From positions 3,136,001 to 3,200,000 of the forward strand of contig SEMN01000007.1 in the NCBI GenBank assembly GCA_005408345.1: a stretch of DNA of 64,000 nt, read 5' to 3'. Position 1 is the first letter of the stretch; every line of letters begins with the position of its first letter. The position numbers were made by a program, and so were the translations under genes. Origin of the DNA: Macquaria australasica (lineage: Eukaryota > Chordata > Actinopteri > Centrarchiformes > Percichthyidae). Shown piece after piece: positions 37,801 to 49,439 of this stretch. The notes under the pieces are model-generated. The model was not told the origin of the DNA. It did not search any database and saw nothing but the letters and a program-made list of their open reading frames with translations.

Positions 37801-39405
37801 TAAATAACTGTAGTATGTAGCTGGCAGAGAAAAAGCAGAGCACTCTAACTACTCCAGGAGTTTGGCCTGTGTGATCACACTCATTTTTGTTTTGGTCTCA
37901 CTAAAGTCTAATACTTTTTTGAAACATGGATCAAAAGTGAGAACAATGAAGTGACAGGAAACTATTATAACACAAAAGAATTATGGCGCTATATGGTTTT
38001 ATTAGAGACATAAATTAACAAAAACACACATCTTCTGGGTGGTAATGTACGGACGATGGGGAAATGAATCTAATTGTGGCAGTAATGACGAGTTTTCAGA
38101 CATTAAAATTAAAATTAGATTTCTCTCATTTTAATTGTGTCGTACATCATGTGCACACAAATTGCAAATAAAGTATCAGTTTGATTGAATGATTTCATTT
38201 CACTATTGGCAATTCTTTTACATTATCAGAACTGACATTTATCACAATGTGAACAGGTGAAATGCACGTGACTGAAAAGGAATAACAATTATTTTGAGAT
38301 GAGCTATTAAAATACATGACAGAAGTGAGCAGGAATCTCTGCCACGATTACAGACGCAACAAAATGTAAAACAAAATTACTCATGCGTGTCACTGCAATT
38401 GTGCCGTACCTGTCCAGTTCATTAGAGTGTAAACTCCGGTGAGCCACCTTGGTGTGCCGACCTTTCTGGAATGGCTTCTGTAAGATTTCCTCCTCACGTT
38501 TCCTGACAAAGGTACAAATAAATACAGAAAGCTTGTGTTAGTGGATGAGGCTGTCTACCCACATCAGTCTAAATGTAAGCTGCGGGAGACAAAAGCAAAG
38601 ATGGTACAATAAGCACTTGTGTTTATCCAGAATATATTTGCATGAGTTTAGATGAGCGACATTTGAAGACACCGATACGTATATTATTCAGCCTATGTAA
38701 TTCTGTAGTCTTCAATTTTACCTTTTAAGGCCTCTCTCTGAGGACTCTCCCTGCTCATCCTCGTCACTGAAGTCGGAGTCATAGCCGCCACCTCCGTGCA
38801 CCTGAGGAAACACGGGAACTCGTGTGTGTTGGTGGGATCACACCTGACCACACACGACGCACGTACACACATAAACTTCTTGCAGAATGATGCATATTCA
38901 CAAAACAAACAAAGCATAGCTCTGTGCATATATATACACAGCCAATCAGAAACATGCACAGTGACCTGTGACAGCTAGTCTCACAGTTTTGGACTGGCCA
39001 TACAGTAAATATGACGCTATGTGCCAATGTCTAATGAAATCGATTCAGATATCACCATTGTCATCTGCTGCACAGAGCTCTCTCTAGACAGGTTTGCCGC
39101 TGTGAAAGGTGCGCCACCTACGGTAAAGACACACACACGACCCTGTAACGTTATTATCCGCTTTTAGAAACCACGTGTAAGGTGCCATTTAGTGTTTTTG
39201 TACTTGGTGCCTCTGTCAAGTCCTTTAAGACAGGCTTCATCGCGAGGGGCGCAGTAGCTTCAGTCGCTGGACCAAACCGTAACCCGCAAAACCGCCGGGA
39301 ACGAAGAGAATGGCGTCTGCGGGTAACGTCCACGTCGACAGAGGCAGCTGGCCGACTTATCTTTGGGCTTTAAAAGACACGGGTTACCTTCACAAGACTG
39401 TCCAT
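25291..39405 (-). CDS. fra10ac1: FRA10AC1 nuclear protein (complete CDS)
   Basis: Fourteen coding exons on the minus strand: 39388-39405, 38722-38801, 38410-38502, 37700-37745, 37345-37421, 37070-37153, 36810-36894, 35281-35326, 28588-28701, 27854-27896, 27206-27342, 27014-27064, 25957-26041, 25291-25333. All are GT-AG, in phase, giving 333 residues (human about 315). The order of blocks matches the human protein: an acidic GGYDSDFSD start, REEARNRRAHLI, FVGDYILYYGG, ENHRFLW, MTWEKDLAKRYYDKLFKEYC, FGFRWR, then a Cys pair region CGNKRC...GLKSWEVNF and RLCPECS (a likely zinc site), a Lys/Arg/Ser-rich tail, HWKGPAP, and the end EEEFDEYFEDMFL. The human protein is nuclear, linked to the spliceosome and named for the FRA10A fragile site. 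Exon 1 codes only six residues. The 6.6 kb intron 8 holds several repeats. Confidence 0.95.
26640..26705 (+). repeat. CCCA/CCAT-type microsatellite
   Basis: Imperfect cccaccca then ccatccatccatcc tetranucleotide tract inside FRA10AC1 intron 12. Confidence 0.7.
26943..27000 (+). repeat. (AG)29 microsatellite next to a FRA10AC1 donor site
   Basis: Uninterrupted AG dinucleotide run. On the coding (minus) strand it is a CT run beginning 13 bases inside the intron after the exon 27014-27064. Confidence 0.95.
28913..28938 (+). repeat. GAAA tetranucleotide run
   Basis: Several gaaa units in a row, then an A-rich stretch, in FRA10AC1 intron 8. Confidence 0.8.
29565..29718 (+). repeat. Interspersed repeat family A, copy 3 (3' end only)
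   Basis: Contains catggcaatccatccgatag, ttgttgag and ggaccaaagtggtagactga, then ccatacctagagccacaccg, matching the last part of the other two copies in the same orientation. The 5' part is missing. Confidence 0.75.
31081..31125 (-). repeat. Interspersed repeat family B fragment
   Basis: The plus-strand text tacttcccaaaatgtcaaac is nearly the reverse complement of the start of the family B element at 45199. Only the terminal part is recognisable here. Confidence 0.55.
31823..31857 (+). repeat. (TC)n microsatellite
   Basis: Pure TC dinucleotide run in FRA10AC1 intron 8. Confidence 0.95.
34646..35074. mobile_element. MITE with terminal inverted repeats
   Basis: The left end reads tgtcccaaatccatactaca and the right end, in reverse complement, tgtcccaaatccataatgca; the match continues with small differences for about 30 bases (to actaatt). 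The 429 bp between has no coding frame. It lies in FRA10AC1 intron 8, about 0.2 kb upstream (plus sense) of exon 35281-35326. A target-site duplication could not be made out. Confidence 0.75.
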
Positions 39406-39660
39406 GAGCTCCTGCGCTCAAGCCTCCCGGCGGCTGCTCGCTACTGTTTACAAGGCAGCGTCGGCAGATGATGACGCGGGGCACAGCAAATCGCGGTATG
39501 ATGACGTTCAGTGTAGTTTCACGAATTTGTTCTGGGCGAAAAGATGGAAACAAGTGTCCTTTAACGTGTCCTTTAGCGTGTCCTTTAGCGTGTCCTTTAA
39601 CGTGCACGTCAAGACGGGAGCCAAACGGAGATGTCGTTTTCGGGGATATTGAAACTAAAT
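39240..39660 (-). promoter_or_regulatory. fra10ac1: FRA10AC1 CpG-rich promoter
   Basis: The stretch around and upstream of the FRA10AC1 start codon is visibly rich in CpG compared with its surroundings (for example cgcgaggggcgc, cccggcggctgc) and has no TATA box at a fitting position. This is the usual look of a broadly expressed gene's promoter. No long CGG tract is present. Confidence 0.6.
39554..39601 (+). repeat. Four tandem copies of a 12-mer
   Basis: Units gtgtcctttaac, gtgtcctttagc, gtgtcctttagc and gtgtcctttaac follow each other without gaps, about 150 bases upstream of the FRA10AC1 start codon, within its CpG-rich promoter. Confidence 0.95.
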
Positions 39661-41214
39661 GCCTCAGATAGGTTCAGGCTGTCTCCGATGGTCAGTGCTT
39701 TGCTTTGCGCTCATTGTGTCACTTTGTAACCCAGCTGTGCTTTCTCCATGTTTAATCCCCTCACTGTAATCATTTCTTCCACCAGCTATATGGATAGCCT
39801 GACTCATCCATCAGCTCATTTGTGTTCAGTGTTTAGCCTGTTGGAATAATTGGAACAGCTGTTTATTTATCGAAAAACAAAAAAAACAACAACAACAGAG
39901 CAGACCACAACATCAGACATTAACTTTCATTTTGGAAAAATCAAAAAAATGGCCCGATTACACTGATTAATTGGCAATTCGGGGATCATATCGTTCATTT
40001 CCGCCGAGGGACAATAAAGAGAGGATGCATGTAGGCGTTTGAACTGTAGATGGACAATAAAGAGGGCATTGTGTGTATAATTGAGTCCTCGGGTCATTAG
40101 GGGTGGCAGGGGTGAAAGTCCGCCACAGTCTGGGAACAGAAGTCCAGTGTTTCACGACTTTTCCACGACCCGCTGAACTCGACAAAGGACTCAGTGCGGG
40201 ATTGGAGAAAAAGAGGAAGCGAGACACCAATGCTCTAAAGAGTATGAATGGCTCTCATCCTTTGTTGTCTTAAAAGCAGAAGTATTTATGAAATTCAGTA
40301 CTGTGTTATCCCATGTATCACGTAGCCTATGTTAATCCGTGACATACAACATTAGGCTATCATAAGGAAAAGACTAGGAGTAAAAATAATACTTAAATAA
40401 ATGCTATTCATATTTAGGGTGTTTGCCTAATGATCATTTTCTGGAGGTCCATACTTTACCAACAATACTCACTGAATTAATGTTGCATGTTTATTTTTAA
40501 CCCTACGGTATAAACTCATCTTCTTTTCACAGTTAGTGTCATTATTATGCCAAAGCAGGGAGGAAGAGCCCCTGAATGAGCGAGGCAGGTGCACTTGAAC
40601 AGAGCCTCATGAATAGCCGCTTCCCATTAACCATGCACGGCTCTGAAGCGCGCATAAATAATAGCTGGCACTGCTGATAAAAAATAAAAAAAAAGCGCAC
40701 CTTGGGGCCTCTCCCCCCTCTCTCCTCCGTCTCTCCCTTTCTTCCCCTCTCTTTCTCTCTCACGGGATTTTACGCTTTTATTTTTCCTTCCGTGGCTGCA
40801 GCATTGAGTCTACAAGACAACTTATTTGTAAGCAGCAGCCTGATAAGAAACGGCGCGTTTCATTTGGGGGGGGGGGGGGGGGAGGGGTTGAGACAATTCC
40901 TTTTCATGACAAAAATCTGAGAGTGTTCTCTTGTTCTCATGTCCTGTCTGTCCCGCATTTGTAATCCTGCGCCTTGCAGAACGAATCCGCTGGACTGGTG
41001 CCTTCCTATTGAGACGCAAGAAGCATAGACACAAGCCTGCATCAGGGCGCAACAACACCCGCTTCTATCACTAAAACAAACAAGACAGAACAATATTTTT
41101 AAAAACCCAGAAACACTTAATATTGCCTGTTAAATCCGGGGTTTACGAATCGTGGAGGATTTTGCCGAGAAGTTGCATGTGCAGGAGTGATAGCACTCGA
41201 CCGGGACAGAAGGA
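39661..41214. other. FRA10AC1-LGI1 head-to-head intergenic DNA
   Basis: About 1.6 kb between two divergent genes; its right part must hold the LGI1 promoter and 5'UTR. A 17-base G run lies at 40866-40882, and a CT-rich stretch at about 40708-40762. No clear TATA box or start site could be assigned. Confidence 0.5.
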
Positions 41215-44200
41215 ATGGGATACCCGGGCAGAGCAGTGAGAGGATGGAGAGGGTGGAAAGGATGGACGCTCCTGGTTTGGGTCGCCGCTGTCAGCTTGGC
41301 TGTGGCAGACGGACGGAGAGTGAGGCAGCCCAGATGCCCCGCTGGATGTACCTGCACCAAAGATAATGCCCTGTGTGAGAATGTCCGGACCGTGCCTCAC
41401 ACTTTCCCATCCGACGTCGTTTCACTGTAAGTGGTCCTGCACCTGAATAGATTTGATTGTATTATGCCATTTAATAAGGTGAATTGTCAGGAAGGCTTAT
41501 GGAAATACTCTGTCTCTGTCTTCCAGTATACCCAGGTCTCATCTTTATTGCACTTAAGATAAATTCCCCTTTAATGTATGTTCTCCATCCATTCAGATCT
41601 TTTGTCAAGTCTGGATTTAATGAAATCACAGGAGGAAGCTTTGTTCACACGCCTGCCCTGCAACTGCTGTGAGTATCTATCTATCTATCTATTTTCAGTG
41701 TTCAAACAATGAGGCAGGAGCGCCCCAGAGGACTTGCACTGAGGCTGATATGCAGATTTTAAGGGGGGGATTCTCTATAATGGTGTCAGGATTATGCAAT
41801 AGACCACATGGCTACAGCGACTAACAGCAGGGGCTGGGGAGAGAGGAGCAATGTTTGTGTTAGCTGGGAAGATATAGAGAGGCAGAGATAAATAATGAAC
41901 ATGCCCCCCCCCCAAGATCCAAAGATAGCACTTAGGAAAAAAAAGCGAAACACAATAAAATCATAATTACACACATAACTATGGAGTTTATTTTACAATT
42001 TGTTTGACATGTGACATCCATCATTATACATCTTGGTAAGAGTCTATTGAGCAATTTGTTATTGCAAATCTGCAAATTAACAGCACGGTCAGGCTTAACT
42101 GTGCTCTCTAATTACACTTGTTTCAGTTTATTGCACATAACAGCACGCCTGTCACAAGCATCATTTTGTCCCAGCAAAACATTTTTCTTGGCATGAGTTC
42201 TTCCATATGTTCAGATGAAACTAAATCAGTCTGGATGTGGATGAACTCTCAATCGTAGCACTGATGTCAGAGAAGCAGGCTTGTGACCAGAAGGAGCATA
42301 AATTTAACTGTGTGAAATGAATGAGTGGCATCGCCCCCTCTGTCATTATTTACTGCCAAGGTGACCTGGAGTATCTTAACCTCCATTAGAGCACTACTTA
42401 ATCAATGGGGCTTCTCTATGCCAACATTGTGGGTGTAAAGGGACACTGTATTTGGGCTGCTGAGCGTGCAGTAAGAAATAGACAGAGTATCATTACAAAA
42501 TTACATTTCCAGCATTTTGACATCTTGGAATTACATGTTTTTTTAAGGGACGTTTTAGGATTGAAATGTTTGATGTTTTGAAATATTGATGAGATTTAAC
42601 TTATTTTGGGAACAGATTCAACCAATAGTGGCCAAACCCTACAAGTTCTCATAATAAGACACAGTAAGGTGCACAATATATTATTGTTGGACACCATTCT
42701 TACATTACGGGTTTAAAGCATGACTCACAAACGTGGGAGGAGGCATCCATTTCTCTCTTTCATTCATTTCATGAAAGCCATGTAGGAGTGATCCACCATT
42801 TATCTGCTGTATGCATTTCATTCATTCTTTAACCACATACTGTGGGCAGAAAGGCTGAATGAGTCTGCTGTCCCTGATAGTAACTCTCACAAACTATCAT
42901 TCCCTCTGTTTTGGATGTTGGTGTTGACAATAGGCAATAATAAATCACAACATTTATCCCAATATGATTAAATTAGTTTAAAGATTCACTGCCAGGTTTT
43001 GTATTGGTACCAAACACCGCCCCCAAATCTTAACCTATATCTTTAGGTTTTAGGAACGCTGTGGGAACTATAATAAAGTCAATTTGTTCTGTAGTTTTAA
43101 ATAATATCCTTTTTTACTGTTATTTCTTCACAGATTGTTCACAGCAAATTCATTTGACCTAATTGATGAGGATGCGTTCCTGGGTTTACCCCATCTTGAA
43201 TATCTGTAAGTATTTATCATTAATTTAAAAGTGGTTGATATATACATCTGTGTGGTGAAGGGTCATAAAGTACAGTTGCATACTGATGCAAGACATACAC
43301 CAATGAACATCAATCAAACACACTTCCAATTTCAAATTTGAAACCTTTACTGTAGTAACCAGCAAAAAAATGTATTACTTTCTATTTTTATGTTATTTTT
43401 GGTTTCATCTGTTTAGCATTGCATTGTGGTACCACAATATCCGTCAGCACCACACTCAAAAATCAAGCAATATTGGCATGCTTGCTGGCATTTAAAGCCC
43501 CACACATGTGTTTTCACTCATGTTGCCTGAGTAGGGGAGGACAACTTACATCTTTATGATTCGTGTTAGTTCATAAAGTTTGCTGACTTCATCTGATGCC
43601 CAGCCTAACTCCACCCAACATCAACCAGAGCATAAGTCTAATTAGCTGCAGTAGAATAACTGAAAACACATGTTTGGCTGTGCAGGGCCTTTAAAGTATA
43701 ATTTATTTATTTTTCATGTATGAATGTACTGGATACACAACCTTCCACATCTGCTGTCCATCTCTCACAACAGCAAAGGGAGAAGACGTGCAGAAAGTTA
43801 AAGGATTTCAGTTTTTAGTGTCACAATATATTTGATATTTGTGTGGGGATTACTTACACAGTGTTCATTTATCTTATCCTATCAAGAATCTAATGAAATA
43901 TGTCTCATTCACAGATTTATTGAAAATAACAAAATTGCATCGATATCCCCATATGCTTTCCGGGGCCTCAAAGCACTGATACATCTGTAAGTATTTTGGT
44001 TCTGTGGTGGCCATGTTAGAAAACTTGAGTTTTTAATTTGTCTCTCCTTCCTTCCTTCCTTCCGCTCCAGTTTTCAAAATGTATTACTTTATCTCTACCC
44101 CTAATCATTAACAATCTGCATAGTCACTTTCATATTCTCTGTTTAAGTCATTTCTCTGTGGGAGAGGTAATGGGATATTACTATTCAAGGTATTCTAACA

Positions 44201-47200
44201 TAAACTGTGCATCAATTTCCAGTCACTGTCACTGTCTGAAGTGCATAGATAGACAGAAGTGCTGCTGCCAGTGGTGATGTCCAAGGTTACTGGCTGAAGG
44301 TGTCAGCTGGATCAGGTTGCTGAAGGGCAGATCCGGATGTTACATTTGCCTTAGTGGACCAGCACAGTTGTTGTTCACACAATTTTGACATAGAAAAGAT
44401 GAATGATTTTGTGACTTTAACTATATTGAAATGTTATGTTTTAGAAAACGTAAAAAAATAAATAAAAATGAATTGATAAGTTCACTAATGTGACCAGGAG
44501 TGTACAGTAACTGTCAGCAGTGCTACTGCATCCTCTGTGGGGTCTATTGTGAGTGTGATAAGTAATACATACTATGTATTATATCTGTGTTTATGGTATT
44601 GTGAAAGATTTTGTACTATAGCATCCCTTGTCAACAGAAATGATTGAATCTTAATACAGGAAACAGCCAAACATCAGTTTATAAACAGTGTTTTTGTAAA
44701 CACAACATATTCCTGAACTGCAAACTTTGCCAAAACTAAAGATAGGTGAGAACTAAGCGACCTGTGGGTCAAGACTAAATATAACTGTACTGAAACCTTA
44801 AACCGAGTGACCTATAATCTGTCTCTAAGTCTCTGACAGGTCGTTCCTAACACATTATGTTTTCAAATTTAGGAAATGTTCTGCTGTAGAGGAAATAACT
44901 CGTATATGAGAGGCTTATCAGCATTTACTCATGCATGCTTTAGGTGAAAGAACGCACAACTCTGATGATATAGCAGACATCACATTAATAAGGGTGTAGT
45001 CACCACAACAGAAAATGTTATCCCACCAGTGTTCTTGGAGAGAAAGCAGTGGCCACATTCAGACCCAGAAGTGCTGCACTATGTGAAACTTACAGCTGAC
45101 ATTCTGATCTAATGGTAACATTTCTTCTGCATCACTAGTGAGGCTGGTGTTAGCGTTCTATACCAAGACTTATAATGCTCTTAGTTAAGTGTAGTGTCAA
45201 AGGCATAGTTTGACATTTTGGGAGGTACCCTTATTCATTTTCTTGCCGAGAGCTGGATGAGAAGATTGATACCACTGTTATGTCTGTCTGGTCAGTATGA
45301 AGCCACAGCCAGGAGATGGTTAGCTTAGCTTAGTGTGACGACTGGAAACAGCTGGGAAAATTTCACTAGTTAACACAATATATCCAATTTGTATAATCGG
45401 TACAAAAACATACAGGGTTATGTGCCGGGGCAGTGACTTCCTGGGGGATTGTCGTCACCCTGACATCGCCAGGCAACGAGCTGTGACTGCAGGAAGTCAC
45501 TGCTCCCAGCCAGGAAACAGTCTGGCACATAACCCCGTGTACTGTAATGAAACAAAAGAGATATAACATGTTACTGCAGTGAGCTTTGGAGGTGGCAGTT
45601 GGCTGATTTTTCCACCTTAGTTTGGACAGAGCCAGGCTGGCTGTTTCCCCCTGTTTTCAGCCTTTATGCTAAGCTAAGCTAACCGGTTCCTGCTCCAACT
45701 TGAGGATCCTCAAGGTTACATAGAATGTATAATTGATAATATATGTAACCAAAGAGTTTCCGCAGGGGCCATGTTCTGCTTGATTGTTGTCTGACGTAAT
45801 CATAGCAGAGCTGCAACGTTACTGTAAATTGGAAGAAGAGTCTTGTTAATAGACTAGCCCATAATGACTGTTGGGACAACTCATTTCCAACCTGCAGTCT
45901 GGTCTCATTGGTCTAGGAATAATACGATTAAGCAGTTATTAATCAATAATGTGTGATCAGCTGCAAATGTCAACTAAGATTTTCTACTAGGATCTGTTCT
46001 AACACGACTCAGGAAGTCATATGCAACCACATGATGGGATAAAGTGCTCTTTTCCTGTTCCATAGATACTGTCACTTGTTTTAGAGGAAAGTAAACAAAC
46101 ATTTATATAAAAAATGGTGAATAAGTGCATCATTAGAGGGCATTTTAAATGCGTCACATAGAGTAAATACATTATTAAAGGGCACAGGCAGGTGGTCCTG
46201 CTGGAATCCTGTCCACTCTGCTCTATGCCCATCTGTTTGGAGAGTGCATTCTTGCACAAACTCAAAGTAAAATAGCCTCTCTCCCTGGAAAACCACCTCC
46301 CAAATAAATAATGCAGCCTGCATGAATTACGCTGACAGTTCATTTCATTCACATCTCTTTCTGGTTTGGAGTTCAGTCCCTCGCACAGAATTGAAATGTC
46401 TCTATAGGGCCCGTTGTGGTTGGCTGGCAAAGATATCATCAACTTGACAGCTTTGGAGAAGGGTGGCACTGTTTAAGTTAGTTAAAAACATAAAAGAGTA
46501 ATACTGCTTTTAAGTGTTAAGTATGATCAATATTAAGGGAATGGAATATTACCATCTACAGCACCATGTAATGGATAAGCTTGGTGTATAAAAAACAGCA
46601 TGTCACCCTTTTCTCACAAATGATATTCCCGCCCTGTACTCAGTGTAATTGCTCTCCCGTAATGAATGAATCACTAATGATTTTATTCCCTTCTATTTCA
46701 CCACTTAGCCTTTTGTCCCATAAATATTGTCAAGGCATTGAGATTCTAACTTGTGCCTCACTTTTGGTTGCTTGTAATTTTGTTGGTACGAGAATTTGTT
46801 TATTCTACTCTCTCTCACTCAAGTCAAGCTGGCTAACAGAACAAATGAAAAGCCAGTGTAATGACTCAATATGTGTGGAGAGACAGTCTACCTCTAATCC
46901 AATCACTGTGTGCGTTATTTTTTCTCTTTGTTGATTAGGAGTCTGGCTTACAACAACCTTGAGACGCTGCCCAGAGATGTCTTCAAGGGCATGGACGCTT
47001 TGACCAAAGTGTGAGTTCAGTCTATCTTTCACTCAGCGTGCTTTGTTGAGACACAGAACATTTAGTAATCAGTTAATGAATCCATTTTATGATTGACTGA
47101 TTGATTGATTCTATAACATCCATTTCTGTGGATTTATGTGTGTGTGAGATTAACGTTAACATATGAACTAACTCCGAGCTGATTTGTAATTGGCAATGGT

Positions 47201-49353
47201 TTGCTTGATTGGCATTTATTCTGAAATAGTCAAGAAAGATAGTGGAACGACAGAACTCACATTTTTTGGTACTCGGATAGATTCATTGGGGAGGGGAGGC
47301 AAAATCTTCCCACCTCTTTTAGTACACTGTGGTATACAGTAATATTATGAGGTCATAGTGCTAAAAACGAAAGGTGAGGAATTCCCACACCAAACAGAGG
47401 ATGTAAAAGTAAGAAGCCGGGGGAAAATGAGGGCACGGTGAGGAGGAAAAGACCTAAGAAGAAACAGAATGAGAAAAATAAAAGACTGTAGAAGAAGCTA
47501 TTCCCTGCTGCAATGGGGAAAAGAAAAAGAGGATAAAGATCTAAAGGGGGGAAGAGGAAAGCTCTGGTTAGGGTGCCAGAATGTCGGGGGAAATGGTAAA
47601 CAAGTCTATTACAGAGAAAGGAATTGGATCCTGGCTTTGGCCACACTGCCACAATCAGCTGGAATAATGCAGGCTACAGTGTGTGTGTGTGTGTGTGTGC
47701 GTGTGGATTCAGTACACACATCCAAGGTCAACAGCAATACAGACTGAGAGTGGGCGACGAGCAGAGACTACTCAGGAGATAGGACACTTGTTGTTGTGGC
47801 TTCTCTGGCTTGAAGCCAAAGTGCAGCCAATGAGTGGAGAGACAGACGGCAGAACAGTAAGCAGAAACTGAACAGGGACTGGTAATGAAAAAGCTTATGT
47901 TTAAATTGCATGTTTCAAGAGTAAAATATTAATGCTATCATGTCTTAGCAAATACATGTATCTGTCAGCTGATGTCCCATGTGATCCATCCATGCATGTA
48001 GGGATCTACGGGGCAACAACCTGATATGCGACTGCAAGCTCAAGTGGTTGGTGGAGTGGATGCACCACACTAATGCCACCCTGGACCAGATCTACTGCAG
48101 CGGTCCACCCATTCACCAGGGGAAGAAGCTCAATGACCTGCTGCCACACTCTTTTGACTGCATCGCAGCAGGTACCTTCTTCCTGTGTCTGCCCCCCCCT
48201 TGTCATAGAAGCATTAAACAACTTTTCGCACTCTTGTTTCCTGCCTGTTCTTATCGACTATTTCAGTGCTAAGAATAGCTGAAAAGCTGAAAAACTGGTG
48301 CTGCTGAAATGTTATTGCTGTTACCTGTTTATTGAAGAATTTGTCAGTATGAAAGGATTATTTAAAGATAGAAGACAGAATTCATTGTCATGTACATGCT
48401 TTTCAGAGTTCGCCTCCTATCAGTCGCTGAAGTTTGAGTCCATTTCGGTGGAGGCCTTCACCTTTGGTAAAGACCAGTATGTTGTGTTTGCCCAACCGTT
48501 TGCTGGGACGTGCAGCTTCCTGGAATGGGATCACGTTGAGATGACCTTCAGAACCTATGACACCATTGAAAGTGAGTTCAATGGTACAAATAAAGTGCAG
48601 CATCGATGTTGTGGGGGAATCCTGTGGAAATGTTTACGCCTCAAATGGCAATGTGTAATTGTTAATGAGGGCATAAATGAGAGGTAGAGATAGGAATCGT
48701 GTGTATTGATTGTATTGTGTCAGTGTGGTTAGGTGCTCTTTAAGGGATACAAAACAAATGCCAGTAGACTATAAATTACTCTACTATGAATGATTATCTG
48801 TCCAGTATTAATAATGTTTTTTTGTGTCTTCACCTTTCTTGTTCAGGCACCTCCACTGTGGTCTGCAAGCCCATGGTGATTGACAACCACCTCTTTGTCA
48901 TCGTGGCCCAGTTGTTTGGGGGCTCGCACATTTACAAACGTGACACCTCCGCCAACAAGTTCATCAAGATCCAGGACATTGACATCCTGAAGATTCGCAA
49001 ACCCAACGACATCGAGACGTTCATGATCGATGGAGAGTCTTTCTTTGTCATCGCTGACAGTTCTAAGGTTGGCTACGTTTGCTTTTCAAATAGTCGAAAG
49101 TACCTGAATTGATCAGGGCATAAACAAAACATTTTACGGTATCTGATTACATTATATCGTGCAGGTGTTTCTGTAATTGTGTCTGGCCCCTGTATGCATA
49201 CTGCTCCTCTAAACCACTCCTCCCACCATGTCAGCCATTCCTTCCCCCTGGTGTCCTCCTCTGCAGCATGTCGGCTTGCGTCTGCTCCTGCTGATTACCC
49301 TGGCGTTGCCAAATGTTCGCATATGCTCTCACATATGTTTGGGGACACTTAGG

Positions 49354-49439
<86 letters not shown>

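Noticed and set aside
46017..46469. 150-codon minus-strand frame in LGI1 intron 4
   Set aside because: No recognisable domain, AT-rich composition, and it lies in a repeat-bearing intron; taken as chance.
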